This document shows positions 1 through 8,041 of a DNA stretch of 64,000 nt, piece by piece. Positions within the stretch are counted from its first letter, which is position 1. Each line of letters starts with the position of its first letter. The notes under the pieces were generated by a model that had not been told where the DNA came from, did not search any database, and worked only from the letters and a program-made list of their open reading frames with translations. Location of the stretch: assembly GCA_910579185.1 (NCBI GenBank), contig CAJTTG010000001.1, positions 310,001 through 374,000 of the forward strand, read 5' to 3'. Position numbers and translations under genes: made by a program. Source of the DNA: an uncultured Muribaculaceae bacterium. GTDB taxonomy: Bacteria > Bacteroidota > Bacteroidia > Bacteroidales > Muribaculaceae.

Positions 1-212
1 CAATCCATTTCTGTGACGGTGGCACGGGATTGGCGGAAGCTATCACCAAGATGAAGGTAGTGGCAGAGGCAGCCATCGGTGCGGAATCGCAGTCGAAGCG
101 CGAGGCGATGAGGGCTATCGGAGGGAATCTGGGTAAGCTGCGTCAGGCGATGTCGCGTCAGTGTAAACGCGGCATCGAGGTCGCTTTTTGCTGTTAGAGT
201 TGTCAGTGTCAT
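1..212 (-). CDS. partial gene at window edge, strand uncertain
   Basis: On the minus strand an open frame starts with ATG at 212 and runs off the left edge (about 70 codons). The start is preceded by an A-rich stretch, as is common for Bacteroidota starts, and the protein includes the segment LRFRTDGCLCHYLHLG. The plus strand is also open over 3-197 and ends at a TAG; that reading would be the C-terminus of a helical, basic protein. The two cannot both be right. I slightly prefer the minus reading because it has a plausible start, but neither product is recognised. The stretch is more GC-rich than the glycosyltransferase gene that follows, which may hint at a different origin. Confidence 0.3.
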   Translation of the reverse strand, partial: MTLTTLTAKSDLDAAFTLTRHRLTQLTQIPSDSPHRLALRLRFRTDGCLCHYLHLGDSFRQSRATVTEMD

Positions 213-230
213 TTTTATTTGTTATTTTTG
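200..230 (+). promoter_or_regulatory. candidate Bacteroidota promoter for the glycosyltransferase gene
   Basis: A -7 element TATTTTTG lies at 223-230 and a TTG at 200-202, with a 20-bp spacer, matching the Bacteroidota housekeeping sigma pattern TTTG-N19/21-TAnnTTTG. It lies about 48 bp before the ATG at 278. Confidence 0.45.
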
Positions 231-277
231 CTATATATTGATAATGACATTCTTCATAAGAATCGATTCAAGCATAA

Positions 278-1042
278 ATGGCACCATTAATTTCCATCAT
301 AACAGTCACGTACAACGCTCAAGCGACACTCCCTGCAACTATAGTAAGTGTTAAATCTCAGACGTTCGGTGACTATGAACATATCATTGTGGATGGGGCA
401 TCAACCGACCACACCATTGAATTAGCTCGAAATTCTTCAACCCCACAAATGTATATTGTCTCAGAACCTGATAACGGGTTGTATGATGCGATGAACAAGG
501 GTCTTGGCCTTGCCAAGGGTAAATATCTGATTTTTTTGAATGCAGGCGACTCTTTCCATTCTTCAGAAACACTCGCCACGATTGCCAAAGCAATAGTTGA
601 TAATGACTACCCAGGCATTGTCTATGGACAGACACAGCTTGTTGATGCAACCGGTAACCGACTGTGTGATCGGCACCTTACCGCTCCCGACATCTTGACA
701 TATCAAAGTTTTGCCAATGGTATGGTGGTCTGCCATCAGGCCTTTGTTGTTCTTGCTAAAATCGCTCCATTGTATAATCTTAAATTTAAATATTCTGCAG
801 ATTATGATTGGTGTATCCAATGTTTGCAGCACTCCAGACAGAATGTATATATTCCGCAGATCACCATTGACTATCTCAGTGAGGGGGTAACCACCGCCAA
901 TCATCGGGCTTCATTGATCGAGCGGTTCCGAATAATGAGTTATTACTATGGAACCACGCGGACTCTTGTCAATCATTTAAGATTCATACCACGCTACCTC
1001 TCACATCAAAGAAAACTAAAAGCAAACAAAACAGAAGTATAG
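278..1042 (+). CDS. family 2 glycosyltransferase
   Basis: A 254-residue GT-A fold glycosyltransferase. The N-terminus SIITVTYNAQATLPATI is the classic GT2 nucleotide-binding strand. It is followed by IIVDGASTDHT around residues 37-47 (metal/UDP-contacting aspartates) and GLYDAMNKGLGLAKGKYL around residues 67-84, typical of the WcaA/amylovoran-type subfamily. No transmembrane segment or signal peptide is seen, so it should act at the cytoplasmic face, adding a sugar to a surface polysaccharide or glycolipid. The acceptor and sugar cannot be deduced. It stands alone rather than in a capsule cluster, followed 14 bp later by a DUF4286 gene and ruvC in the same direction, so it is probably co-transcribed with unrelated genes. 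Confidence 0.88.
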   Translation: MAPLISIITVTYNAQATLPATIVSVKSQTFGDYEHIIVDGASTDHTIELARNSSTPQMYIVSEPDNGLYDAMNKGLGLAKGKYLIFLNAGDSFHSSETLATIAKAIVDNDYPGIVYGQTQLVDATGNRLCDRHLTAPDILTYQSFANGMVVCHQAFVVLAKIAPLYNLKFKYSADYDWCIQCLQHSRQNVYIPQITIDYLSEGVTTANHRASLIERFRIMSYYYGTTRTLVNHLRFIPRYLSHQRKLKANKTEV

Positions 1043-1056
1043 TACCATCGATAAAT

Positions 1057-1365
1057 ATGATATTACTTAACACAACCTTCGCAGTTGACCAAACAGCCGA
1101 ACGGGATTTTATCAACTGGATAAAACAGGAGTATATTCCTGAACTTCGGGCCAACGAGTCTTTTTCGGACATATTATTTACAAAAATCGTCATGCCACCC
1201 TCGTCAGAAGTGCAGACTCCAAGCTATGCCCTGCATTTCAAAGCTCCGTCTGAAGAGGTGGCAAGTAATTGGATTGAGACATGTGGAGCCAGAATTTTCT
1301 CATCAATCAACAGCCGTCATAAGGACAAGGTGCTTCCATTTATCACTGTGCTGGAAATATTATAA
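1057..1365 (+). CDS. DUF4286 family protein
   Basis: A 102-residue cytoplasmic protein with the DUF4286 layout: an N-terminal strand ILLNTTFAVD, then an amphipathic segment (DFINWIKQEYIPEL), and a ferredoxin-like alternation of strands and helices to the end. No catalytic motif is visible and the function is unknown. It sits 7 bp upstream of ruvC, an arrangement I believe recurs in Bacteroidales (from memory, not checked), which may simply reflect shared transcription. Confidence 0.75.
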   Translation: MILLNTTFAVDQTAERDFINWIKQEYIPELRANESFSDILFTKIVMPPSSEVQTPSYALHFKAPSEEVASNWIETCGARIFSSINSRHKDKVLPFITVLEIL

Positions 1366-1372
1366 TTTATAA

Positions 1373-1945
1373 ATGGAATCCAACATCAAGGATTATGAGC
1401 GCATAATCATCGGTATAGACCCTGGCACAAACGTTATGGGCTATGGTCTTCTTGGTATCTCAGGCCGCAAGCCAAAGATGATTGCAATGGGGGTAATCCA
1501 GTTAAACAAGCTGGAGAGCCACTACATGAGACTTCGGCGGATCTATGAACGTGTTCTCGGCCTGGTGGAACAATATCTGCCGGATGAAATGGCCATAGAG
1601 GCTCCATTTTTTGGTAAAAATGTACAATCAATGCTTAAACTCGGCCGAGCGCAGGGAGTTGCCATGGCAGCCGCATTATCGAGAGATGTCCCGATAACTG
1701 AATACGAGCCACGAAAAATCAAGATGGCAATCACAGGCAATGGAGGTGCTTCAAAGGAACAGGTTCAGGAGATGCTCAGACGTATTCTGGATATTCCTAA
1801 AGAAAATCTTCTGCCGCAACTCGATGCCACAGATGCTCTTGCAGCTGCTTTATGCCATTATTACGAACTGCAACGACCAACAATAAGAAAAGGGACATCC
1901 TCCTGGAAAGAATTTATTGCGAAAAATCCAGAACGCGTCAAATAG
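1373..1945 (+). CDS. ruvC: crossover junction endodeoxyribonuclease RuvC
   Basis: RuvC is the Holliday-junction resolvase that works with the RuvAB branch-migration motor in homologous recombination. The 190-residue product has the RNase H-like acidic active site: IIGIDPGTNVMGYGLL (first Asp), MAIEAPFFGKNVQS (Glu), and LDATDALAAALCHYY near residue 150 (last acidic pair). Length fits the family (about 175-190). Start ATG at 1373 lies 7 bp after the DUF4286 stop. A weak hairpin follows the stop. The family call is firm; no ruvA or ruvB lies in the window. Confidence 0.95.
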   Translation: MESNIKDYERIIIGIDPGTNVMGYGLLGISGRKPKMIAMGVIQLNKLESHYMRLRRIYERVLGLVEQYLPDEMAIEAPFFGKNVQSMLKLGRAQGVAMAAALSRDVPITEYEPRKIKMAITGNGGASKEQVQEMLRRILDIPKENLLPQLDATDALAAALCHYYELQRPTIRKGTSSWKEFIAKNPERVK

Positions 1946-1950
1946 TCGTC

Positions 1951-1980
1951 CTAAGCAATAAAATTTCTTAATTGCTTTAG
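1951..1980 (+). terminator. weak hairpin after ruvC
   Basis: CTAAGCAAT at 1951-1959 pairs with ATTGCTTTAG at 1971-1980, with a one-base bulge and an 11-base loop. No strong T run follows, so termination is tentative. Confidence 0.3.
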
Positions 1981-2017
1981 ATTGAAACTGCATAATCGCA
2001 CAAACCATCGGCTTTAA

Positions 2018-2049
2018 TTTGCTAAATTAATGTAATATGCCTACATTTG
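2018..2049 (+). promoter_or_regulatory. promoter of the ROK gene
   Basis: TTTG at 2018-2021, a 20-bp spacer and TACATTTG at 2042-2049 give a full match to the Bacteroidota promoter consensus. It lies 43 bp before the ATG at 2093 in an AT-rich intergenic region. Confidence 0.6.
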
Positions 2050-2092
2050 CATAAATCATTTAAATACCTTGACAACTTAAATCTAATTAGAT

Positions 2093-3196
2093 ATGTACAA
2101 ATTTGATAAACGTATTGTCATAACACTTGACGCAGGCGGCACAAACTTTGTTTTCGGTGCAATGCAATCAAACGAATTTATCGTTGATCCTATCACAATG
2201 CCTTCTAATGCTGCCGATCTTGACAAGTGTCTTGCAACAATGGTAGACGGTTTTGAGCAGATCATCGCAAAACTTGATCAAAAGCCCGTTGCTATAAGTT
2301 TTGCTTTCCCTGGTCCGGCCGATTATCCTCATGGAATTATCGGTGGTTATCTGCCCAACTTCCCATCATTCCGTAATGGTGTGGCACTTGGTCCATTCCT
2401 CGCTGAAAAATTCGGCATCCCCGTATTCATCAATAATGATGGCGACCTTTTTGCCTACGGAGAGGCTCTCGGAGGAATCCTTCCGGAGATCAACAATCGT
2501 CTTGCTGAACTTGGCAGTACAAAGACCTATACCAACCTGTTAGGCTATACTTTTGGAACCGGTTTCGGAATGGGTATGGTAATAGACAATCATCTTAACC
2601 GCGGCAATAACTCATGTGCAGAAACATTCTGTCTACGCCATAAGAATCATCCTGAAGTCTACGTTGAGGAAGGTGTAGCAATCCGTGCAATAAAACGTGT
2701 CTATGCCGAAAAATCCGGAGACATCAACCACACATACGAACCAAAGGATATCTGCGACATCGCAGAAGGTAAAATCCCTGGAAATAAAGAAGCTGCGATC
2801 GCTGCATTTGAAGAATTCGGAGAAGTTGCCGGCGATGCAATTGCCACCGCTGTCACCCTCACAGACTCTCTTGTAGTAATTGGAGGCGGATTGACCGGTG
2901 CCCGTAAATATTTCATGCCGGCACTCATGCGTCAACTTCGTGGGGTTCTCCATTCAATCAAAGGTGAGGAAATTCCAAGAATGCCGGCAAAGGCTTTCAA
3001 CCTCGACGACGAGGAAGAATTCGTACAATTCGCCCATGGCGCAGCACGCCCAATCAAAGTTTACGGTACTGACAAGACTGTGATTTACGATCCTATGAAA
3101 TCTACCGGTGTTGCCATCTCTAAACTTGGCGCAAGCAAGGCGATCTCCATTGGCGCATACTCTTTTGCTTTGGCAGAACTTGACAAGAATGCCTGA
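2093..3196 (+). CDS. ROK family protein (putative sugar kinase)
   Basis: A 367-residue ROK-family protein, probably an ATP-dependent hexokinase-type sugar kinase in the cytoplasm. Visible motifs: phosphate-binding LDAGGTNFVFG near residues 12-22, sugar-binding region ISFAFPGPADYP, catalytic Asp in FINNDGDLFAYGE near residue 115, and the C-terminal ATP-site glycines VVIGGGLTGARKY. The usual ROK zinc motif CxCGxxGCxE is absent; its place is taken by CAETFCLRHKNHPEVYVEEG, so this belongs to a zinc-less or altered branch. Substrate cannot be assigned: glucose/mannose or an amino sugar are options. It has its own promoter and terminator, so it is monocistronic. Confidence 0.85.
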   Translation: MYKFDKRIVITLDAGGTNFVFGAMQSNEFIVDPITMPSNAADLDKCLATMVDGFEQIIAKLDQKPVAISFAFPGPADYPHGIIGGYLPNFPSFRNGVALGPFLAEKFGIPVFINNDGDLFAYGEALGGILPEINNRLAELGSTKTYTNLLGYTFGTGFGMGMVIDNHLNRGNNSCAETFCLRHKNHPEVYVEEGVAIRAIKRVYAEKSGDINHTYEPKDICDIAEGKIPGNKEAAIAAFEEFGEVAGDAIATAVTLTDSLVVIGGGLTGARKYFMPALMRQLRGVLHSIKGEEIPRMPAKAFNLDDEEEFVQFAHGAARPIKVYGTDKTVIYDPMKSTGVAISKLGASKAISIGAYSFALAELDKNA

Positions 3197-3221
3197 TCAG
3201 ATCACGCAGATAATATTTAAA

Positions 3222-3253
3222 AAAGGGCGGTGCTTTCACAAGTACCGCCCTTT
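3222..3253 (+). terminator. intrinsic terminator of the ROK gene
   Basis: AAAGGGCGGT at 3222-3231 pairs perfectly with ACCGCCCTTT at 3244-3253 (10 bp, 12-base loop). The A-rich left flank means it could also act on the converging sod transcript. Confidence 0.8.
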
Positions 3254-3330
3254 CCATTCATCACATTAGTTGCTTATTTATGCAATAAGTTCCTTCTAAT
3301 CTATTTTATATCTATAGTCAACAATGGGTT

Positions 3331-3912
3331 TCAGTCCAGATCATATCTACTGCTGACTACATCCCAATCAACAATGGACCAGAGTTTATTTAATGCGTCA
3401 GCGCGTCGATTTTGATAATCAAGATAATAGGCATGTTCCCAGACATCAAACGTTAGCAGAGGCACCAGTCCATCGGTCAATGGAGTCCCTGCATTAGGCT
3501 TCTGGATGATCAACAACTTGCCATCTTCATCACAAGCAAGCCACACCCAGCCGCTGCCAAAAATCTTTACGCCGGCATCCACGAACTCCTTCTTGAAGGC
3601 ATCAAGAGATCCAAACTGTAGCTCAATAGCTTTACGTAACTCGCCTGATGGCTCCTTGGCACCAGTCGGTGAGAATGTAAAGAAATAGAAAATATGGTTG
3701 TAGGCCTGCGAAGCATTATTAAACAAAGCGCCTTCCGAGGATTTGATAATATCTTCAAGATCCATATCCTCGAAATCGGTTCCCTTTATCAAAGAATTGA
3801 GATTGTCAATATACGCCTTTTCATGTTTCCCATAGTGGAATTCCACTGTCTTGGCAGAGATTGCCGGTTCAAGAGCATCCGGCGCATAAGGAAGGTCTGG
3901 TTGAGTATACAT
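3331..3912 (-). CDS. sodB: superoxide dismutase, Fe/Mn family
   Basis: Fe/Mn superoxide dismutase converts superoxide to oxygen and peroxide. The 193-residue product (start MYTQPDLPYAPDALEP) carries the four metal ligands in their usual contexts: His in VEFHYGKHEKAY, His in NNASQAYNHIFYFF, and Asp plus His in LLTFDVWEHAYYLDYQNRR. Gln in NNASQ is the position that is Gln in iron enzymes, so an iron or cambialistic enzyme is likely. An in-frame extension to 3963 would run through a transcription hairpin and is rejected. The gene is monocistronic and converges on the ROK gene. It is expected to protect an anaerobe during oxygen exposure. Confidence 0.95.
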   Translation of the reverse strand: MYTQPDLPYAPDALEPAISAKTVEFHYGKHEKAYIDNLNSLIKGTDFEDMDLEDIIKSSEGALFNNASQAYNHIFYFFTFSPTGAKEPSGELRKAIELQFGSLDAFKKEFVDAGVKIFGSGWVWLACDEDGKLLIIQKPNAGTPLTDGLVPLLTFDVWEHAYYLDYQNRRADALNKLWSIVDWDVVSSRYDLD

Positions 3913-3931
3913 ACTAATTAAATATAAAGAA

Positions 3932-3969
3932 TGAGACGTGTTCATTTTACATAAATAGAACACGTCTCA
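3932..3969 (-). terminator. hairpin terminator of the hydrolase gene
   Basis: TGAGACGTGTTC (3932-3943) pairs perfectly with GAACACGTCTCA (3958-3969), a 12-bp stem with a 14-base loop, 23 bp after the hydrolase stop on the minus strand. It lies only 20 bp upstream of the sod start, so it may separate the two transcripts or sit in the sod leader. Confidence 0.65.
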
Positions 3970-3992
3970 ATTCAAAAAGTTCGGTTCGATAG

Positions 3993-5009
3993 CTATTCGT
4001 GCAAAGCTTCTTGTAGCCAATTGAAAATGTATGTGTAAAGTGGTTCCCGCACATCCTTTGATGACAGAATCAGATCGTGCATGCCACCATTTACCGAAAT
4101 TGCCGTGACATCATGCCCAAGCATCATCCCGTATTTTCTGATATCCTTGACATCAAGCACCGCATCGGCCTTATTGACAGCCGGACTCCAGTCTTCTGCA
4201 TTGATGCTATTGGCTGAATACATAAGCAGAATTGGCATTTTGATTTCATACTTGTGCTTACGCACATAATGCTGTGCTGAATTGACCGCACGTATCCATC
4301 CGAGATCAACCATTGTCGGTTCTATTGATTTCCAATCCGTATTGAACTGCCACTCCCCATGATAGTCAGCGAGCAAGCTTTCCCCATAGGCTGTGCCGGA
4401 TCCGGATTTGACCGTGACACTGGGCATTAAGGCACCTGTCGCGCTGACAAGATTTATGAAGCATTCAAGATTTCCTAAATTCCAGTCCAGAAACGGGCTG
4501 TTGAGAATCAATGCATCAATATCTGCATTTTGTTTCTTGTCAAGATAATAGGTTGCCACAAGTCCGCCGGTAGAATGGCCCATCATCACTACTTTGTCAT
4601 AACCACACTCACCTATAACCATCAAAGCGGAGTCTATATCCGGAATATACTCATTGAAACTTCTGACTTGACACCGCTTCTGCCCCGGCAAAAGCGAACG
4701 CCCATATTTTCGGAGATCAACAGCATAGAAGTCATATCCATGCGCCCGAAAACGATATGCCATTTCCGATTGAAAGAAATAGTCGTTGAATCCATGGATA
4801 TATAATACTGCATTTTGAGCCGGGATACTGTCTCGCAACCGTACAAGGCTACTTCTAACCGCTCCACTGTAATCCTTTCCTTGATCAAAATATCTCACTT
4901 GGAAGTCTGTCCCCAGAGTATCCGGAAACCATTGTTGCGCCATCAAAGGCATAAAGCACAATGATAGCGCAACGGATATTATCAGTTTTTTAATTGCATT
5001 CATAAACAA
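3993..5009 (-). CDS. secreted alpha/beta hydrolase, lysophospholipase-like
   Basis: A 338-residue alpha/beta hydrolase with an N-terminal signal peptide (basic start, hydrophobic IISVALSLCFMPLMA, then QQW). The monoglyceride lipase/PldB type is suggested by LYIHGFNDYF (oxyanion strand, residues about 64-73), the RKYGRSLLPGQ loop and the nucleophile elbow MMGHSTGGLVATYY near residue 146. A late Asp (AVLDVKDIRKYG region) and VNGGMHDLILS supply the other triad members. It should hydrolyse an ester in the periplasm; the substrate is unknown. Start may be ATG 5009 or 5003 (two residues apart). A DUF4136 lipoprotein gene lies 20 bp upstream, suggesting an envelope-related operon. Confidence 0.85.
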   Translation of the reverse strand: MFMNAIKKLIISVALSLCFMPLMAQQWFPDTLGTDFQVRYFDQGKDYSGAVRSSLVRLRDSIPAQNAVLYIHGFNDYFFQSEMAYRFRAHGYDFYAVDLRKYGRSLLPGQKRCQVRSFNEYIPDIDSALMVIGECGYDKVVMMGHSTGGLVATYYLDKKQNADIDALILNSPFLDWNLGNLECFINLVSATGALMPSVTVKSGSGTAYGESLLADYHGEWQFNTDWKSIEPTMVDLGWIRAVNSAQHYVRKHKYEIKMPILLMYSANSINAEDWSPAVNKADAVLDVKDIRKYGMMLGHDVTAISVNGGMHDLILSSKDVREPLYTYIFNWLQEALHE

Positions 5010-5029
5010 TTAACGGCCGAAAGCCCCGG

Positions 5030-5647
5030 TTATTTTGTCCTATATTGAGGAAGAATTGGAACCGGGAACTTGGAGAACAAAGTGTTGACAGCTTCAGCTA
5101 TACCCTGAAGATTTCGGAAACTGCCCGATGAATTTCCATTAAGAATAGTCGCGACAGATGAAGAATACAGCGGCAACTTCTCTTGAATATTCACCATATC
5201 CATAGTCAATACACCCTCCCTATACACTCCTGTTATAACCTGCGCATTCTGATATTCAGGCCAATAATACTGACGAGGATACATAAAGAACGGATAATAA
5301 TATGGATAGGGAGCCGGTCCGTAATACGGATAATAGTTCGACATCAATGGTTCTGTCTGTAATTCCTTATGAACCGACAGACCTATATTTATTAGCAATG
5401 GCGATCCGGGATCTTCCTGGAATCCGCGCTCCACCATCTGCTCCCTGATCGCAGCAGCTATATTATAGTAGGTCACCATCTGCATTCCCGGAGGCATCTT
5501 GCCTTCATCCGGAGTGACAATACGGAACGTGTGGTAAGTCGATAGATTCGCATTGTTGTAAACTTCGCTGTTTACCAACGCATATGGGCTACATCCGCTC
5601 AGCAGCAGCCCGAAAGCTAACACAAGAAGTCCAAATATCTTTTTCAT
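5030..5647 (-). CDS. DUF4136 family lipoprotein
   Basis: A 205-residue predicted lipoprotein. Its signal peptide ends in the lipobox LLLSGC, giving a lipidated Cys at about residue 19. The mature part fits DUF4136: a YHTFRIV strand, an AAIREQMVERGFQ helix (the family's paired helix before the second strand), then LLINIGLSVHKEL. A Tyr/Pro-rich loop follows (YYPYYGPAPYPYYYPFF), predicted to be flexible or surface exposed. The function of the family is unknown. It is the first gene of a likely two-gene unit with the hydrolase. Confidence 0.8.
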   Translation of the reverse strand: MKKIFGLLVLAFGLLLSGCSPYALVNSEVYNNANLSTYHTFRIVTPDEGKMPPGMQMVTYYNIAAAIREQMVERGFQEDPGSPLLINIGLSVHKELQTEPLMSNYYPYYGPAPYPYYYPFFMYPRQYYWPEYQNAQVITGVYREGVLTMDMVNIQEKLPLYSSSVATILNGNSSGSFRNLQGIAEAVNTLFSKFPVPILPQYRTK

Positions 5648-5720
5648 AACATTTGATATATTTTAGAAGTATTATTTTATATCTGAAACAAAGTGTGATT
5701 AGAAAAAGTTTCTTAAATTA

Positions 5721-5752
5721 TTTGTTAATCAGACATTAATGTAATAAATTTG
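5721..5752 (+). promoter_or_regulatory. promoter of the putrescine operon
   Basis: TTTG at 5721-5724, a 20-bp spacer and TAAATTTG at 5745-5752 match the Bacteroidota consensus. The first gene starts 60 bp downstream at 5813. Confidence 0.6.
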
Positions 5753-5812
5753 GAACATATTATTGAAAACGTCCACAATTCTGGGTCATACCCTACATAG
5801 AACGACACCTAC

Positions 5813-6049
5813 ATGGAAGATATCACGCTTGTATTCAATGACTTCATAGCACAATATGGTAGCGTTGACATTGCAGAGTCCGAGTTTAAAATGCGCATTC
5901 ATGAAGATCCTGAACTACATGCCCTGTATCGACAATGGTGTGAGGATGTCGGAAGCTCTGAGAAGGATGGATTCCTCGACTACTGCGATGAATATCTTGA
6001 CTCCCAGAACGACGTTTGGAATACATTGAATGACTATGACAATGAATGA
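5813..6049 (+). CDS. small acidic protein, unknown function
   Basis: A 78-residue strongly acidic cytoplasmic protein of unknown function, with roughly a quarter Asp/Glu, two Cys (QWCEDVG and DYCDEY) and a helical C-terminal part ending DVWNTLNDYDNE. It follows a good promoter, and its 3' end overlaps the 5' end of the agmatine deiminase frame, so the two are probably translationally linked. No domain is recognised. Its conserved-looking, low-complexity-free composition argues for a real gene. A role in the deiminase pathway is only inferred from position. Confidence 0.65.
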   Translation: MEDITLVFNDFIAQYGSVDIAESEFKMRIHEDPELHALYRQWCEDVGSSEKDGFLDYCDEYLDSQNDVWNTLNDYDNE

Positions 6050-7082
6050 CATGCCCAACTTCCGGTTTCCGGCTGAATGGGAATACGATTGTGCGATCCT
6101 ACTTGCATGGCCACATGCAGATACGGATTGGAATTATATGATCGATGAGGTCAGGGATTGCTATATAAAACTGATCACGGCAATAACAAAATATCATCCG
6201 GTATTTATCGTGTCTCCAAATGCATCAGAATTAAAAGACGTGATGCCACGTACCACACCCGACAGAATATTTCTAATAGACCTACCGACCAACGATACAT
6301 GGATACGCGATTACGGTCCACTGACAATGCTGTCGGGGAACGGCGATTTTATCCTTCGCGACTTCTGCTTCAATGGGTGGGGAATGAAATTTGCCGCGGA
6401 TCGCGATAATCTCGTCAACTCCTGCTTGTGCGAGAAAAAACTCTTCTCAGTTGAGCTGATCAACAACCGGGATTTCGTGCTTGAAGGTGGTGGGATCGAA
6501 AGCGATGGAAATGGCTCATTAATGACAACCTCAAGATGTCAGCTTTCCCCAAATCGAAATGCAGTTCTGACCAGACCACAGATTGAACAAAAGCTCAAGA
6601 ATTATTTCAATGCCGATAATTTAATCTGGATTGACCATGGCTATCTTGCCGGCGACGATACAGACAGCCATATTGATACCCTGGCAAGGTTCGCACCACA
6701 TTCAACCATAGTCTATACTGGATGTCAAGATCAAACCGACGAGCATTTTACCGAACTCTCATTGATGCAGCAAGATCTGAAAAATGCAAGGAATAAGGAC
6801 GGTTTGCCATACAATCTGATCGAATTACCTCTCCCCGACCCTATCTTCGATGAAGACGGACAACGTCTGCCGGCTACGTATGCAAATTTTCTCGTCACAC
6901 CTGAAGCCGTATTCATGCCGGTCTATGGGCAGCCCCGTAAAGATCAGCTTGCCGCCCAGATTCTATCAATCGCTTACGAGCGACCTGTTGAAACCATCGA
7001 TTGCAATGCCTTGATTAAACAGCATGGTTCGCTACATTGCGCAACAATGCAAATCCCATTGAATTCAATATCAGTTCTATAA
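6030..7082 (+). CDS. aguA: agmatine deiminase
   Basis: Agmatine deiminase converts agmatine to N-carbamoylputrescine plus ammonia. The product of about 350 residues is a guanidino-modifying (PAD-type) enzyme: FRFPAEWEYDCAILLAWPH at the N-terminus, TWIRDYGPL (substrate Asp), LEGGGIESDG (Glu), the His in GDDTDSHIDTLARF, and the nucleophile Cys in HGSLHCATMQIP near the C-terminus. Several in-frame ATGs (6030, 6036, 6042, 6051) precede the conserved FRFPAEW, so the exact start is uncertain; any of the later ones reduces overlap with the preceding gene. The stop overlaps the aguB start (TAATG), indicating tight coupling. Confidence 0.93.
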   Translation: MTMTMNDMPNFRFPAEWEYDCAILLAWPHADTDWNYMIDEVRDCYIKLITAITKYHPVFIVSPNASELKDVMPRTTPDRIFLIDLPTNDTWIRDYGPLTMLSGNGDFILRDFCFNGWGMKFAADRDNLVNSCLCEKKLFSVELINNRDFVLEGGGIESDGNGSLMTTSRCQLSPNRNAVLTRPQIEQKLKNYFNADNLIWIDHGYLAGDDTDSHIDTLARFAPHSTIVYTGCQDQTDEHFTELSLMQQDLKNARNKDGLPYNLIELPLPDPIFDEDGQRLPATYANFLVTPEAVFMPVYGQPRKDQLAAQILSIAYERPVETIDCNALIKQHGSLHCATMQIPLNSISVL

Positions 7083-7972
7083 TGAATAAGAAATTAAAAG
7101 TTGGCATAATACAACAAGCCAAAACCGATGATATCCTGCAAAACCAGAATCGCCTCGCCAATGAAATCCGTCGATTAGCTACGGAACAGTCTGTTGATCT
7201 GATTGTCAACCAGGAACTTCACGATTCATTGTATTTCTGCCAGACCGAGACCACTGACAATTGTGATCTTGCCATCGGATTGCCCTCGCAGACCACTGAG
7301 TTCTACTCGGCGTTAGCCAAAGAGCTAAATGTTGTAATTGTCACTTCATTATTTGAAAGACGTGCGCCGGGACTATACCACAACACAGCTGTGGTTTTTG
7401 AAAAAGACGGATCTATTGCCGGAAAATACCGGAAGATGCATATCCCGGATGATCCGGCTTACTATGAGAAATTCTACTTCACGCCCGGAGATCTCGGATT
7501 CGAACCTATCGACACTTCAGTTGGAAGACTCGGTGTCCTCATTTGTTGGGATCAATGGTATCCTGAAGCTGCTCGTATTATGGCATTGAAAGGTGCTGAA
7601 ATACTGATCTACCCTACTGCTATTGGGTGGGAATCAAGCGATCCTGCCGACGAGAAGCTCCGACAGAGAGAGGCATGGATGACAGTTCAACGCGGACATG
7701 CGGTAGCTAATGGACTCCCGGTTGTCACTGTCAATAGAGTGGGGCACGAGGCGGATCCATCCGGGGCTACCAATGGTATCCAGTTCTGGGGCACAAGTTT
7801 TGTTGCCGGACCACAAGGAGAGATCCTGTATCAAGCATCCAATTCTATTGAAGAATCCGCAATTGTGGAAATTGATATGACCCGTTCGGAATGGGTACGG
7901 CGCTGGTGGCCATTCCTGAGAGATCGCCGTATTGATGCTTACGATGGGCTCACACGGAGATTCATAGACTAA
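7082..7972 (+). CDS. aguB: N-carbamoylputrescine amidase
   Basis: This nitrilase-superfamily enzyme hydrolyses N-carbamoylputrescine to putrescine, carbon dioxide and ammonia, completing the route begun by AguA. The 296-residue product shows the Glu-Lys-Cys triad: Glu in IVNQELHDS near residue 43, Lys in KYRKMHIPDDPAYYEK near residue 119, and Cys in GVLICWDQWYPEAAR near residue 156. The YEKFYFTPGD and WYPEAAR contexts are typical of the AguB group. The start at 7082 overlaps the aguA stop by one base and is chosen over an upstream in-frame ATG at 7037 inside aguA. A strong terminator follows. Confidence 0.95.
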   Translation: MNKKLKVGIIQQAKTDDILQNQNRLANEIRRLATEQSVDLIVNQELHDSLYFCQTETTDNCDLAIGLPSQTTEFYSALAKELNVVIVTSLFERRAPGLYHNTAVVFEKDGSIAGKYRKMHIPDDPAYYEKFYFTPGDLGFEPIDTSVGRLGVLICWDQWYPEAARIMALKGAEILIYPTAIGWESSDPADEKLRQREAWMTVQRGHAVANGLPVVTVNRVGHEADPSGATNGIQFWGTSFVAGPQGEILYQASNSIEESAIVEIDMTRSEWVRRWWPFLRDRRIDAYDGLTRRFID

Positions 7973-7981
7973 ACAAAAAAA

Positions 7982-8022
7982 TAAGGAGCGGCAAAGTACT
8001 GAATGTATTTTTCCGCTCCTTA
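7982..8022. terminator. bidirectional terminator between aguB and lysA
   Basis: TAAGGAGCGG (7982-7991) pairs with CCGCTCCTTA (8013-8022), a 10-bp stem with a 21-base loop. It lies between the converging aguB and lysA genes and can serve both. Confidence 0.75.
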
Positions 8023-8041
8023 CTCAATATCTCTTATTTAA

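Noticed and set aside
3913..3963. N-terminal extension of superoxide dismutase
   Set aside because: The extra residues run through the hydrolase terminator hairpin, and the family N-terminus matches MYTQPDLPYAP at 3912.
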